Part shown: piece by piece, positions 1 through 7,124 of the stretch
Layout of the letters: each line of letters opens with the position of its first letter
Numbering within the stretch: the stretch's first letter is position 1
Source of the DNA: a virus
Reading direction: 5' to 3' (one strand)
DNA length: 64,000 bases
IMG/VR virus record: IMGVR_UViG_3300030451_005868
Location: 18,669 to 82,668 of that record
Notes under the pieces: generated by a model
The model's input: the letters and a program-made list of their open reading frames with translations, nothing else
Databases searched by the model: none
What the model was told of the DNA's origin: nothing
Program-made: the position numbers and the translations under genes

Positions 1-362
1 TTGTGCTAGGTATTAATAGAGGTGGATGTATCCCAGGAGTTTATCTAAGTCATCGTTTGAATGTACCACACGAAGTACTTGATATTAGATTGAGAGATCA
101 TACCAACAAACCAAATCTATCTGTGTTAGAAAAGTGCTTTGCTTATCAAAAAAAAATATTGATTGTTGACGACATCAATGACTCAGGGGCCACGTTCCAA
201 TACATATTAGACAACTTTGGTAAACATGAAGATAGAATAAAATTTGCGGCACTGATCAACAACAAGCCATCCAAGGTGGAAATGGATTACCACGGCTATG
301 AAATCAACAAAGATGAGGCGCCGGCTTGGATTGTATTCCCATGGGAAGAATGGGACAAATAA
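1..362 (+). CDS. Purine-type phosphoribosyltransferase, 5' end missing
   Basis: Partial type I phosphoribosyltransferase; the gene begins upstream of the window (a GTG at 3 opens the visible frame but is internal by homology reasoning). The PRPP-binding signature VDDINDSGAT lies about 55-64 residues into the visible part, and the loop NRGGCIPG near its start matches the RGG-type loop of xanthine/guanine phosphoribosyltransferases. The C-terminal WIVFPWEEW is also typical of the Gpt/XGPRT type. Such enzymes join a free purine base to PRPP to give a nucleotide. It sits directly upstream of a purine permease gene, so salvage of imported hypoxanthine, xanthine or guanine is the likely role (inference). 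Substrate cannot be fixed from sequence alone. Confidence 0.8.
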   Translation, partial: VLGINRGGCIPGVYLSHRLNVPHEVLDIRLRDHTNKPNLSVLEKCFAYQKKILIVDDINDSGATFQYILDNFGKHEDRIKFAALINNKPSKVEMDYHGYEINKDEAPAWIVFPWEEWDK

Positions 363-375
363 CGCCAAAGTTGTA

Positions 376-405
376 TTGACTTTATCACACAAATACTGTT
401 AAAAT
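376..405 (+). promoter_or_regulatory. Sigma70-type promoter for the purine permease
   Basis: TTGACT at 376-381 and TAAAAT at 400-405 with an 18-base spacer and a TG just before the -10. The permease gene starts 28 bases after the -10, with a good AAAGGAG ribosome site at 422-428. The permease can therefore be transcribed apart from the phosphoribosyltransferase gene. Confidence 0.55.
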
Positions 406-433
406 TACATTGAGTTAAACAAAAGGAGATAAC

Positions 434-1726
434 ATGTTAGATAAACTCTTTGGTTTGACAAAAGCCAAGACTTCAGTGAAAACTGAAATCATGGCCGGAG
501 TCGCCACTTTCCTAACAATGGCTTATATCACAGTGGTCAATCCTGCAATACTTTCTACAGAAGGTTCAGGAATGGACTTTGGTGCTGTATTCACAGCAAC
601 AATAATCGCCGCAGTGGTAGGGACATTGATTATGGGGTTATGGGCCAATTGGCCTGTAGCATTAGCACCAGGTATGGGACTGAATGCGTTCTTTACATTT
701 GGTGTGATCTTTGGAATGGGATATACTTTTCAACAGGCACTAGCCGCTGTATTTGTAGCGGGTGTTGTGTTTATTGTTTTGTCAGTAACACCTGCCAGAA
801 AGTATATTATTAATTCTATTCCGAAGAGTATGAAACTTGGAGTTGGAGCCGGTATAGGATTATTCCTTGCCATAATTGGTTTCAAAAATGCAGGCATAGT
901 AGTAGATAATCCTGCAACTCTAGTAGGACTTGGAGATATTTCCAGTTGGCCTGTGCTATTAGCAGGTTTAGGTTTTGCTGTAATGGCAATTCTAGACAAA
1001 AGAAAGATTCCAGGTGCAATCATAATCGGAATACTAGCAGTCAGTGTCATTGCTTGGGTATTTGGAGTGTCTGATCTAAATGGAGTTGCTGGTGCTATAC
1101 CTAGTCCGGCTCATGCTTTCAGTTTAGATTTCAGTCTGATTGCAACAGCAGGATTTATTGGTACAGCATTTGCATTCTTGTTTGTGGACTTTATGGACAC
1201 AGCAGGTACTTTGACTTCAGTTGCTAACCTTACAGGCAAAGTCAACAAAAACGGAGAAGTGGAAGGTATTGACAGAGCGTTGCTTTCGGATTCCGTTGCA
1301 ACATCTGTTGGTGCACTTGCGGGAACATCAAACACTACATCATATATTGAGAGTGGTGCTGGTATCAAAGAAGGTGGAAAAACTGGATTGACGGCAGTGA
1401 CAGTTGCAGTGCTATTTTTGGCCTGTCTGTTCTTTGCTCCGTTGGCCCAAAGTATTCCAGCGTTCGCAACTGCTCCGGCATTGATATTCATCGCGACATA
1501 TTTCTTGAGAAATCTTAAGGACATCGATTGGGATGATGTAAGTGAATACGCACCGGCCGTACTAGCGGCTGTGATAATGCCTTTGACATTTAGTATTGCC
1601 TACGGTATTGCGTTAGGATTTATTGCTTATGTGGTCATCAAGGCTCTAAGTGGTAAACACGCTGAATTGAACGGCGGCAGTCTTGCAATCGCGGCAGTAA
1701 GTTTATTATACTTCATAGCCGTATAA
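434..1726 (+). CDS. NCS2-family purine permease (AzgA/GhxP-like)
   Basis: A 430-residue, very hydrophobic polytopic membrane protein of the nucleobase-cation symporter-2 type, AzgA-like branch. The LAPGMGLNAFF segment (77-87) and the TSNTTSYIESGAG segment (298-310) are hallmarks of adenine/guanine/hypoxanthine permeases. Length is normal for the family and no break is seen, so it looks functional. It would import purine bases across the host inner membrane using the ion gradient. Start ATG is fixed by AAAGGAG seven bases upstream, and a promoter lies at 376-405. Its neighbour upstream is a purine phosphoribosyltransferase, and QueE (deazaguanine pathway) lies downstream. A complete nucleobase permease is unusual cargo for a T4-like phage; host origin is likely (inference). 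Exact purine preference is unknown. Confidence 0.92.
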   Translation: MLDKLFGLTKAKTSVKTEIMAGVATFLTMAYITVVNPAILSTEGSGMDFGAVFTATIIAAVVGTLIMGLWANWPVALAPGMGLNAFFTFGVIFGMGYTFQQALAAVFVAGVVFIVLSVTPARKYIINSIPKSMKLGVGAGIGLFLAIIGFKNAGIVVDNPATLVGLGDISSWPVLLAGLGFAVMAILDKRKIPGAIIIGILAVSVIAWVFGVSDLNGVAGAIPSPAHAFSLDFSLIATAGFIGTAFAFLFVDFMDTAGTLTSVANLTGKVNKNGEVEGIDRALLSDSVATSVGALAGTSNTTSYIESGAGIKEGGKTGLTAVTVAVLFLACLFFAPLAQSIPAFATAPALIFIATYFLRNLKDIDWDDVSEYAPAVLAAVIMPLTFSIAYGIALGFIAYVVIKALSGKHAELNGGSLAIAAVSLLYFIAV

Positions 1727-1731
1727 GTTAC

Positions 1732-1755
1732 ATGGGGGAATTAATTTTCCCCCAT
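1732..1755 (+). terminator. Hairpin after the permease gene, no U-tract
   Basis: Perfect 9-bp inverted repeat ATGGGGGAA / TTCCCCCAT around the loop TTAATT, five bases after the permease stop codon. No run of T follows, so it is more likely a weak terminator or a 3'-end stabilising hairpin than a standard intrinsic terminator. Confidence 0.45.
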
Positions 1756-1778
1756 TCACAAAATATCTAAATAAAATT

Positions 1779-2471
1779 ATGTTAATCATTCCAGACCTAG
1801 TAAATGTTACTCGTTACTTTAAGGGTATGGATAACCTTGAAAGATGTAAAGATAAAAAACATTGGCTTGATTACAATAAAAAAATTACATACAAATATAA
1901 TTCAAGAGGATTCAGAGATGATGAATGGCCAGCAGATTTGTCAAATGTCATATGGTGTGTAGGTGATAGTTTTACTGTGGGTATAGGACAGCCTTTTAAA
2001 GAAATATGGCCGCGTTTATTACAAACCAAAATTGGAAAACGATGCTTGAATATTTCCCGAGACGGTATGAGCAATGATACAATAGCATTAATGATAAAAG
2101 AAATAGTCAACACTTACAATCCAAAAAATGTTGTGGTCATGTGGAGTTACTTTCATAGAAGAAGAGTAAACGACCTCGATGTACACCATAATAAAAATGA
2201 TTTTGGCGTTAAACAGGATCTTGAAAATTTTTGTAAAAATTACAAATCTGTAGAAAAATTACCTACAAACATAATACATACACTAATTCCAAATGCTTTT
2301 ATGCATGATAGAAACTTTACCAAGTATGCAATTGATAAACAACTTACAAAAAAAACTGAAATTATAGAGTGCCAACAATTAGACAGGGGAAGAGATGGAA
2401 GTCATTTTGATATCAAAACAAGTGAACTTATATCAACAGAGATTACAAAACTTTTGAAAGATGATATATAA
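1779..2471 (+). CDS. SGNH/GDSL-hydrolase-like protein
   Basis: 230 residues. GDSFTVG at 62-68 matches block I of SGNH hydrolases (nucleophile Ser64), and DGSH at 206-209 matches block V (catalytic Asp206 and His209). A central VVVMWSYFHRR segment recurs in the other SGNH-like proteins of this window (17691-18491 and the N-terminal part of 22271-24316), so they form one phage-associated family. Known family members are esterases or acyl/acetyl hydrolases, often acting on carbohydrates; the substrate here is unknown. No signal peptide is seen, so action in the cytoplasm is likely. No clear ribosome site precedes the ATG; the sequence ATCTAAATAA at 1765-1774 is repeated before the next gene. Confidence 0.75.
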   Translation: MLIIPDLVNVTRYFKGMDNLERCKDKKHWLDYNKKITYKYNSRGFRDDEWPADLSNVIWCVGDSFTVGIGQPFKEIWPRLLQTKIGKRCLNISRDGMSNDTIALMIKEIVNTYNPKNVVVMWSYFHRRRVNDLDVHHNKNDFGVKQDLENFCKNYKSVEKLPTNIIHTLIPNAFMHDRNFTKYAIDKQLTKKTEIIECQQLDRGRDGSHFDIKTSELISTEITKLLKDDI

Positions 2472-2472
2472 T

Positions 2473-2501
2473 TTGACAAAACATCTAAATAATTATATAA
2501 T
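2473..2501 (+). promoter_or_regulatory. Perfect consensus sigma70 promoter, very short leader
   Basis: TTGACA at 2473-2478 and TATAAT at 2496-2501 separated by exactly 17 bases. The next ATG is at 2513, so a start about seven bases after the -10 gives a leader of only about five bases and no room for a ribosome site. Confidence 0.7.
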
Positions 2502-2512
2502 AAGATTACATT

Positions 2513-2911
2513 ATGGGAAACATAGCAGGAAAAATTTGGGGACAAACAGAACTTATTTTAGCAAATAGTTCTTGTGAATTTCACAGAATAGATTTTGTAA
2601 AAGGTGGTGTGTGTTCCAAACACAAACACGAATGGAAATGGAATGGTTTCTACGTAATGGAAGGCGAGATGAAAATCCGTGTATGGCAAAAAGACTACGA
2701 CTTAATAGACGAAACCATACTTAAAGCCGGTGACTTCACAGCAGTAAAACCAGGACTATATCATTCTTTTGAAGGATTGGAGTCGGGAGTTGCGTTTGAA
2801 TTATACTGGGCGGAATTCAGACACAACGATATAGTTAGAGAATCAGTAGGTCATTTAAAATCCAGTAACGTAGTAAGACTAGATAAAAAAAATGACAAAT
2901 CAAGAAAATAA
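2513..2911 (+). CDS. Small cupin-domain protein
   Basis: 132 residues with the cupin beta-barrel pattern: HKHE (37-40) followed by the GFYVMEGEMKIRV strand motif, then GDFTAVKPGLYHSF with a further His at 84. This matches the two conserved cupin motifs with His/Glu metal ligands. Single-domain cupins of this size include sugar isomerases, epimerases and binding proteins, so a specific reaction cannot be assigned. The C-terminus is lysine-rich. It is the first gene after a consensus sigma70 promoter and is followed by a DUF6614-like gene and queE, probably in one transcript. Possible link to the sugar genes elsewhere in the window is only inference. Confidence 0.7.
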   Translation: MGNIAGKIWGQTELILANSSCEFHRIDFVKGGVCSKHKHEWKWNGFYVMEGEMKIRVWQKDYDLIDETILKAGDFTAVKPGLYHSFEGLESGVAFELYWAEFRHNDIVRESVGHLKSSNVVRLDKKNDKSRK

Positions 2912-2943
2912 AATTTTAAACCACAACAAACTGGAGTTTTGTT

Positions 2944-3369
2944 TTGGCTGACATCTATACAATTTACGCAGATCACAAAGAAGACATCAGTGCTCAAGAT
3001 TTTGTTGCCAAGATGACTTTATTCTTGGACAAATTAGTGCAACACAAAAAAATGATTTGTTATAGGATCACAAGAATGAAATTAGGTTTTAGATCTATGG
3101 ATCTGCCAGAGTTTAGGATAGACATGGAATTTGAAAACATGCAACAGTTGGATGATGCTATGACCACTACTATTGCTGACAAAGGAATAGACAAGGTTCA
3201 TGTTGGATTCAATCAATATGTAAACACAGACACAATTCAACACTTTTTGTACAGAGATTTTCCAGACAACCTAAATACCAAAAAGTTGACAAAAACACAA
3301 GAAGCATTTACAATAGATGAAGTCGTACAGGCAACAAAAAATATAAAACCAGATTTATGGAAAAATTAA
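2944..3369 (+). CDS. Conserved protein, DUF6614-like, unknown function
   Basis: 141 residues starting with TTG; the start is supported by a GGAG ribosome site at 2933-2936 and by the lack of an ATG nearby. The N-terminal pattern (IYTIYADHK, then an amphipathic helix and YRITRMKLGF) resembles the family I recall as DUF6614, which looks like a dimeric alpha-beta barrel (ferredoxin-like) fold; this match is from memory and unverified. No catalytic motif is evident. The gene overlaps queE by 13 bases, so the two are probably co-translated and may act together. Function unknown. Confidence 0.6.
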   Translation: MADIYTIYADHKEDISAQDFVAKMTLFLDKLVQHKKMICYRITRMKLGFRSMDLPEFRIDMEFENMQQLDDAMTTTIADKGIDKVHVGFNQYVNTDTIQHFLYRDFPDNLNTKKLTKTQEAFTIDEVVQATKNIKPDLWKN

Positions 3370-4244
3370 GATATTCAGAGATATTTTATTCTGTGCAGGG
3401 CGAAGGCAGATTTGTGGGTGTGCCAAGTGTGTTCTTTAGAGTGTTTGGTTGCAACTTCAATTGTCATGGGTTTGGACAGGGCAGAGACAAAAGCAAATGG
3501 TTAAAGCCTGAAGAGATGCCTTACATGACACAGGACTTGTCACATGTCAAGCACGTGAGAGATCTGCCTGTAGTAGAAATAGGTTGTGATGCTTCAGCCA
3601 GTTGGGCATCAAGATACAAACATCTTGTTAGTTGGGACAGTGTGGAAAAGATAGCCACTGACGTAACAGCATACACGCCTGAGAATCGATGGACATGTAG
3701 CAACGGAAAAGATGTGCATTTCATAATCACCGGAGGCGAGCCTATGCTGTGGCAGAGAGAAACACAACAATTGTTAAGACAACCAGCGTTCAATGACTTG
3801 AAGAATCTCACAATTGAAACCAATTGCACACAGGCCTTCAAAGCAGATTTCCAAAGATTTTTGCATGGACTGGTTGCAGGCGATTACACAAAAGATCCTG
3901 TACACATCACTTGGTCCACTTCGCCAAAACTCACAATATCCGGAGAGGCATGGAACAAGGCCATCAAGCCGGATGTGGCGAGACAGTATGCAGAAATACC
4001 AAACTCACACTTGTATTTTAAATTTGTCATACAAGACGAACAAGATTTGGTAGAAGTAGACAAAGCCAGAGAATTGTATGCTAAAGCAGGTGTAGACGCA
4101 GATATATATTTGATGCCAGTTGGTGCAACACAAGAAGGTCAGGCAAAAACCAGTAGACAAGTGGCAGATATTTGTTTACAATATGGTTACAAATATTCAC
4201 CAAGATTACACGTGGATTTATTTGGAAACAAATGGGGAACATAA
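3357..4244 (+). CDS. queE: QueE-like radical SAM protein (7-carboxy-7-deazaguanine synthase)
   Basis: 295 residues. The N-terminus has the QueE signature FYSVQGEG (10-17), PSVFFRVFGCN (23-33) and TGGEP (125-129). QueE rearranges 6-carboxy-tetrahydropterin to 7-carboxy-7-deazaguanine using SAM and a 4Fe-4S cluster, on the path to queuosine and deazaguanine-modified DNA. The cluster cysteines are unusual: C32 and C36 have normal spacing but the third appears to be C77 in GCDASASW, after an insertion of about 40 residues. I recall similar insertions in cyanophage homologues. The gene overlaps its upstream and downstream neighbours (TAATG at the 3' end). No queD, queC or transglycosylase is in the window, so host enzymes or genes outside it would be needed. 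Confidence 0.85.
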   Translation: MEKLRYSEIFYSVQGEGRFVGVPSVFFRVFGCNFNCHGFGQGRDKSKWLKPEEMPYMTQDLSHVKHVRDLPVVEIGCDASASWASRYKHLVSWDSVEKIATDVTAYTPENRWTCSNGKDVHFIITGGEPMLWQRETQQLLRQPAFNDLKNLTIETNCTQAFKADFQRFLHGLVAGDYTKDPVHITWSTSPKLTISGEAWNKAIKPDVARQYAEIPNSHLYFKFVIQDEQDLVEVDKARELYAKAGVDADIYLMPVGATQEGQAKTSRQVADICLQYGYKYSPRLHVDLFGNKWGT

Positions 4245-4564
4245 TGAAGGTTAAAAAAACAAAAAACAGCAAAGCAAAGTCAAAAAAGGGCACAAAGAAA
4301 AGCGAAGAGCCTATGGTCAAGGTTCTTAATATGAACGTAAATCCAGATAATCCAAGAAATGGATTTTTTGAATTGGATTGGAATGACGAATTTGTTAACA
4401 TGCTCACACAACACGGATATCAAGGAGAGTCGCAGGAAGAGATAGTTGATAGATGGTTCCAAACTCTTTGTAGAACGATTGGCAATGAGCAGGGCATAGA
4501 TGTTACAGGTTCTGGATATGTGCAAGTAAACAGAAGAGAAGACGGCAAAACTGAAATATCCTAG
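4244..4564 (+). CDS. Small conserved phage protein, unknown function
   Basis: 106 residues from the ATG that overlaps the queE stop by one base (TAATG). A lysine/serine-rich N-terminus (about 25 residues, mostly K, S and T) is followed by a compact acidic domain containing NGFFELDWNDEF and ending with a GYVQVNRREDG segment. The basic tail could bind nucleic acid (inference). I do not recognise a named family, though the central motif resembles conserved T4-like cyanophage proteins from memory. Tight coupling to queE suggests joint expression rather than shared function. Confidence 0.7.
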   Translation: MKVKKTKNSKAKSKKGTKKSEEPMVKVLNMNVNPDNPRNGFFELDWNDEFVNMLTQHGYQGESQEEIVDRWFQTLCRTIGNEQGIDVTGSGYVQVNRREDGKTEIS

Positions 4565-4593
4565 TAGACATATAATCATACCTGTGTTATAAT
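4565..4593 (+). promoter_or_regulatory. Sigma70-type promoter placing the start at the ATG
   Basis: TAGACA at 4565-4570 and TATAAT at 4588-4593 with a 17-base spacer. The exonuclease ATG at 4599 is only five bases beyond the -10, so transcription from it would give an essentially leaderless message. A second TATAAT lies at 4571-4576 without a clear -35. Confidence 0.5.
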
Positions 4594-4598
4594 TGCAT

Positions 4599-5585
4599 AT
4601 GACTCATATATTAGTGGACACAGCAAATACATTCTTTAGAGCAAGACATGTGATCAGAGGTGATACTTCTGAAAAAATTGGCATGGCCATACATATTATG
4701 ATGAATTCAATCAAAAAAGCCTGGCAGGACTTTGATGGCACACACGTTATATTTTGCTTAGAAGGACGTAGTTGGCGTAAGGATCATTATGCACCCTACA
4801 AACGCAATAGAAAAGATGCCGTTGATGCCATGACCACACAGGAAAAAGAAGAAAACGAAGTATTTTGGGAATGTTATGATGACTTTTGCAAATTTATTAC
4901 AGAAAAGACTAATGTTACTGTGTTGAGAAATCCAAGAACAGAAGCAGACGACTTGATTGCACGTTGGATTGACAGGCATCCTGATCAATCACATGTGATA
5001 GTCAGCACAGACAAAGACTTGAATCAGTTAGTAAAGCCTGGTGTGAAACAATATAACGGCGTTACAGAACAAACAATGACACATGAAGGATGGTTTGACA
5101 AAAAAGGCAATCCTGTGATAGACAAAAAAACTAAAGCACCAAAGCCTGCACCAGATCCAGAGTGGATCGTGTTTGAAAAAGCCATGAGAGGTGATCCAAG
5201 TGATAATATTTTTAGTGCATATCCTGGTGTAAGAACAAAAGGTACAAAAAACAAAATAGGACTACAAGAAGCCTTTGCTGATCGTAATGAAAAAGGATAC
5301 ACTTGGAACAATTTAATGCTGAGTAAATGGGTTGATCCAGAAGGAAAAGAACATAGAGTGCTAGAAGATTATGAAAGAAATAAATTGCTTGTAGATCTAC
5401 ACGCACAACCAGAAGCAATAGTTGAAGAATTAGATCAAACGATAGATCAAGCCAAGGCAGAAAATAAAAGCATAAGCCAAGTTGGAATCAGATTCATGAA
5501 GTTTTGTGCCAAGTATGATTTAAATAAAATTAGTGAGCAGGCTCAGTTGTATGTTGAGCCATTTAATGCGAGGTTAGGTGTATGA
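4599..5585 (+). CDS. rnh: T4 RNase H-like 5'-3' exonuclease (FEN family)
   Basis: 328 residues from the ATG at 4599. The metal ligands of the FEN-1/5'-exonuclease family are visible: Asp7 in ILVDTAN, E115/D117/D118 in RTEADDL, D138/D140 in STDKDLNQL, and D199/D202 in GDPSDNI, which is followed by a helix-hairpin-helix-type region. T4 RNase H of this family removes RNA primers and adjacent DNA from Okazaki fragments; a matching lagging-strand role is likely. Length is close to T4 RNase H (about 305). Residues about 165-195 form a lysine/proline-rich insert typical of marine T4-like versions by memory. ATGA overlap with the next gene indicates translational coupling. Confidence 0.85.
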   Translation: MTHILVDTANTFFRARHVIRGDTSEKIGMAIHIMMNSIKKAWQDFDGTHVIFCLEGRSWRKDHYAPYKRNRKDAVDAMTTQEKEENEVFWECYDDFCKFITEKTNVTVLRNPRTEADDLIARWIDRHPDQSHVIVSTDKDLNQLVKPGVKQYNGVTEQTMTHEGWFDKKGNPVIDKKTKAPKPAPDPEWIVFEKAMRGDPSDNIFSAYPGVRTKGTKNKIGLQEAFADRNEKGYTWNNLMLSKWVDPEGKEHRVLEDYERNKLLVDLHAQPEAIVEELDQTIDQAKAENKSISQVGIRFMKFCAKYDLNKISEQAQLYVEPFNARLGV

Positions 5586-6094
5586 CAGTAAGAGCAAAAA
5601 CACTTGTAAAAGATAAATTTTGGATTGTGGAGCAGAACGGACAAAAGTTAGGCACTCTACAAAAACAAGAAGGCAATGGTTGGATATTTCTTAGCAAAAA
5701 AGATTCAAGACAAGTTTTCCATACAAAAGAAAGTCTTTTTACACGTTTTGGATTTAACATTTTTGACAAAGCAAATGAAGTTAAAAGCGAGGCGTTAGAA
5801 CAGACAGACAACTTTGATGTGCATGGATATCCAAGTAGTCAACATCCATACAATCCAATGTTTGATGTTCAAAAGCAGTTGCCTGTTTACACTAAAACAC
5901 CAAAATCAAAAAGTCAATTTTGTGCAGGTTACTACATAATCTGTTTTGAAAAGGGATGGCGTAAGGCATACTGTCCAAAAATGATAACCTTATCACGATA
6001 TCCATACAAAGGACCAATGAAAACAAAACTAGAAATGCAACAGGTATTAAACAATGCAGTCAAAGAGTTCCAAAATACAAACACGTCCAATTGA
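5582..6094 (+). CDS. Conserved T4-like phage protein, unknown function
   Basis: 170 residues. Start overlaps the exonuclease stop as ATGA. The first part, with alternating hydrophobic residues (FWIVEQNG, KLGTLQKQ, GWIFLSK), looks like a small beta domain; the second part has the well-conserved pattern PMFDVQKQLPVYTKTPKSKS followed by CAGYYIICF and KAYCP, with cysteines at 114, 121 and 131. I remember this pattern from T4-like cyanophage genomes, where it is a hypothetical protein. The coupling to the exonuclease gene suggests a replication-related job (inference). No enzyme motif is recognised. Confidence 0.75.
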   Translation: MTVRAKTLVKDKFWIVEQNGQKLGTLQKQEGNGWIFLSKKDSRQVFHTKESLFTRFGFNIFDKANEVKSEALEQTDNFDVHGYPSSQHPYNPMFDVQKQLPVYTKTPKSKSQFCAGYYIICFEKGWRKAYCPKMITLSRYPYKGPMKTKLEMQQVLNNAVKEFQNTNTSN

Positions 6095-6311
6095 AGATTT
6101 TCTTGGCAGAGTTAGAACACTCAGGCAACAAGGACAAAAACAGATTATAATTCAAGCCGCTGAAGCAGATCGGTTGGCAGATAGTCTTAGTCAAGTAATG
6201 ACTAGGTTGGCAGGTATACAAGAGGAAGTCATAGACGCACTAAAGACCGCCCAGCAGGCCCAAACAGTAGACATCGAAATGGACGGTGGCGACTTTAAAA
6301 AAAGCAAGTAA
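6054..6311 (+). CDS. Small helical conserved phage protein
   Basis: 85 residues; the frame overlaps the previous gene by 41 bases, and no later start leaves the conserved-looking part intact. It is predicted mostly helical: a basic segment (FLGRVRTLRQQGQKQ) then a long amphipathic helix with heptad-like spacing and an acidic, lysine-ended tail (EMDGGDFKKSK). A short coiled-coil or DNA/protein-binding role is possible. No family recognised; the true start could lie a few codons later. Confidence 0.6.
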   Translation: MQSKSSKIQTRPIEDFLGRVRTLRQQGQKQIIIQAAEADRLADSLSQVMTRLAGIQEEVIDALKTAQQAQTVDIEMDGGDFKKSK

Positions 6312-6351
6312 TCACTAGCATTAAATTTTTTGGTAAATATAGTTATAAACT

Positions 6352-6639
6352 ATGAGTAGACCAAAACCAACAGTGCTGTTGCAACACAGCAATAAAACCA
6401 CGTTCAAATTGGACGAGGTGTTAGCCGCTGAAGGAATATGGGCAGTGTTCTATGACGGAAAACCCATAAACCTTAAGTCGTCTAGCCTCGTGGCTAATTA
6501 TCCAGGTCCAAAATACAAAAAGGTTAGTTTTTCAAATCCTGGACATGCAGAAAATCTAGCCAAAAAGTTGAACGCTCAACACAACACCGATAAATTTGGT
6601 GTATATCTTTTAAAAACTGGCGATAAATTCTCAAGATAA
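6352..6639 (+). CDS. Small conserved phage protein, unknown function
   Basis: 95 residues, basic, single domain. It begins with ATG ten bases after a TATAAAC sequence, and lacks a strong ribosome site. Motifs that look constrained are GIWAVFYDGKPINLK and YPGPKYKKVSFSNPGHAENLAKKLN; the alternating strand-helix order suggests a compact alpha/beta fold, and the high Lys/Arg content would suit nucleic acid binding (inference). It stands between the exonuclease block and another small conserved gene. I do not recognise a named family. Confidence 0.65.
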   Translation: MSRPKPTVLLQHSNKTTFKLDEVLAAEGIWAVFYDGKPINLKSSSLVANYPGPKYKKVSFSNPGHAENLAKKLNAQHNTDKFGVYLLKTGDKFSR

Positions 6640-6647
6640 TTAAGTGT

Positions 6648-7043
6648 ATGGATGTAAAGACAGCCTACACAAGAACCTTCTTGATGCTGAAAGACCAGCC
6701 AACACATGATGAAAGTGTGAAAGCCAGTTACTTTGCCTGGTGGCAGAATGTGCGTGAAAGTTACCAAGCACGTAGCCTTAGACTTACCAAACTTGGTTTA
6801 GAGTGGATCCAATCCTGTGACATCAAATGTTATGAGATCAAATTTCCTGCAAAAATAATATTCACACCACAAACATATCTATGGTTAGATGAATTTGTTG
6901 ACTGTCCATATTATGTAGACAAAAAAAGAATACTAGTGACCATGGAAAAAATGGCTCTACAGTTGATGATGTTTGCAGGAGATATTACAAAATACGGTCT
7001 AGCACGGGCAATGAGCAAAGCGGACGAACAAAAAAGTCAGTAA
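6648..7043 (+). CDS. Conserved phage protein, unknown function
   Basis: 131 residues. Tyr/Trp-rich N-terminal part (SYFAWWQNVRESYQARSLRLTKLG) followed by a segment with FTPQTYLWLDEFVDCPYY, then a helical C-terminus. The LRLTKLGLEWI stretch resembles a small helix-turn-helix-like or winged module seen in T4-like cyanophage hypotheticals (memory only). The gene starts eight bases after the previous stop and ends just before a strong promoter. Function unknown. Confidence 0.65.
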   Translation: MDVKTAYTRTFLMLKDQPTHDESVKASYFAWWQNVRESYQARSLRLTKLGLEWIQSCDIKCYEIKFPAKIIFTPQTYLWLDEFVDCPYYVDKKRILVTMEKMALQLMMFAGDITKYGLARAMSKADEQKSQ

Positions 7044-7062
7044 AATAGCGACTTTTAAGCGG

Positions 7063-7090
7063 TTGACCTATAACATATTTCTGCTATAAT
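7063..7090 (+). promoter_or_regulatory. Strong sigma70-type promoter with extended -10
   Basis: TTGACC at 7063-7068 and TGCTATAAT ending at 7090 (-10 TATAAT 7085-7090, extended by TG), 16-base spacer. It drives the MoxR-type ATPase gene, whose ribosome site CAGGAG is at 7111-7116 and whose ATG is at 7125, giving a normal leader of about 28 bases. Confidence 0.75.
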
Positions 7091-7124
7091 GATTATATAA
7101 ACATTTAGAACAGGAGTGTACAAA

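Noticed and set aside
1765-2492. Repeated ATCTAAATAA at 1765-1774 and 2483-2492 as paired late promoters
   Set aside because: One-mismatch resemblance to the late box, but the first lies only a few bases from its ATG and the second overlaps a consensus sigma70 promoter; likely A/T coincidence.
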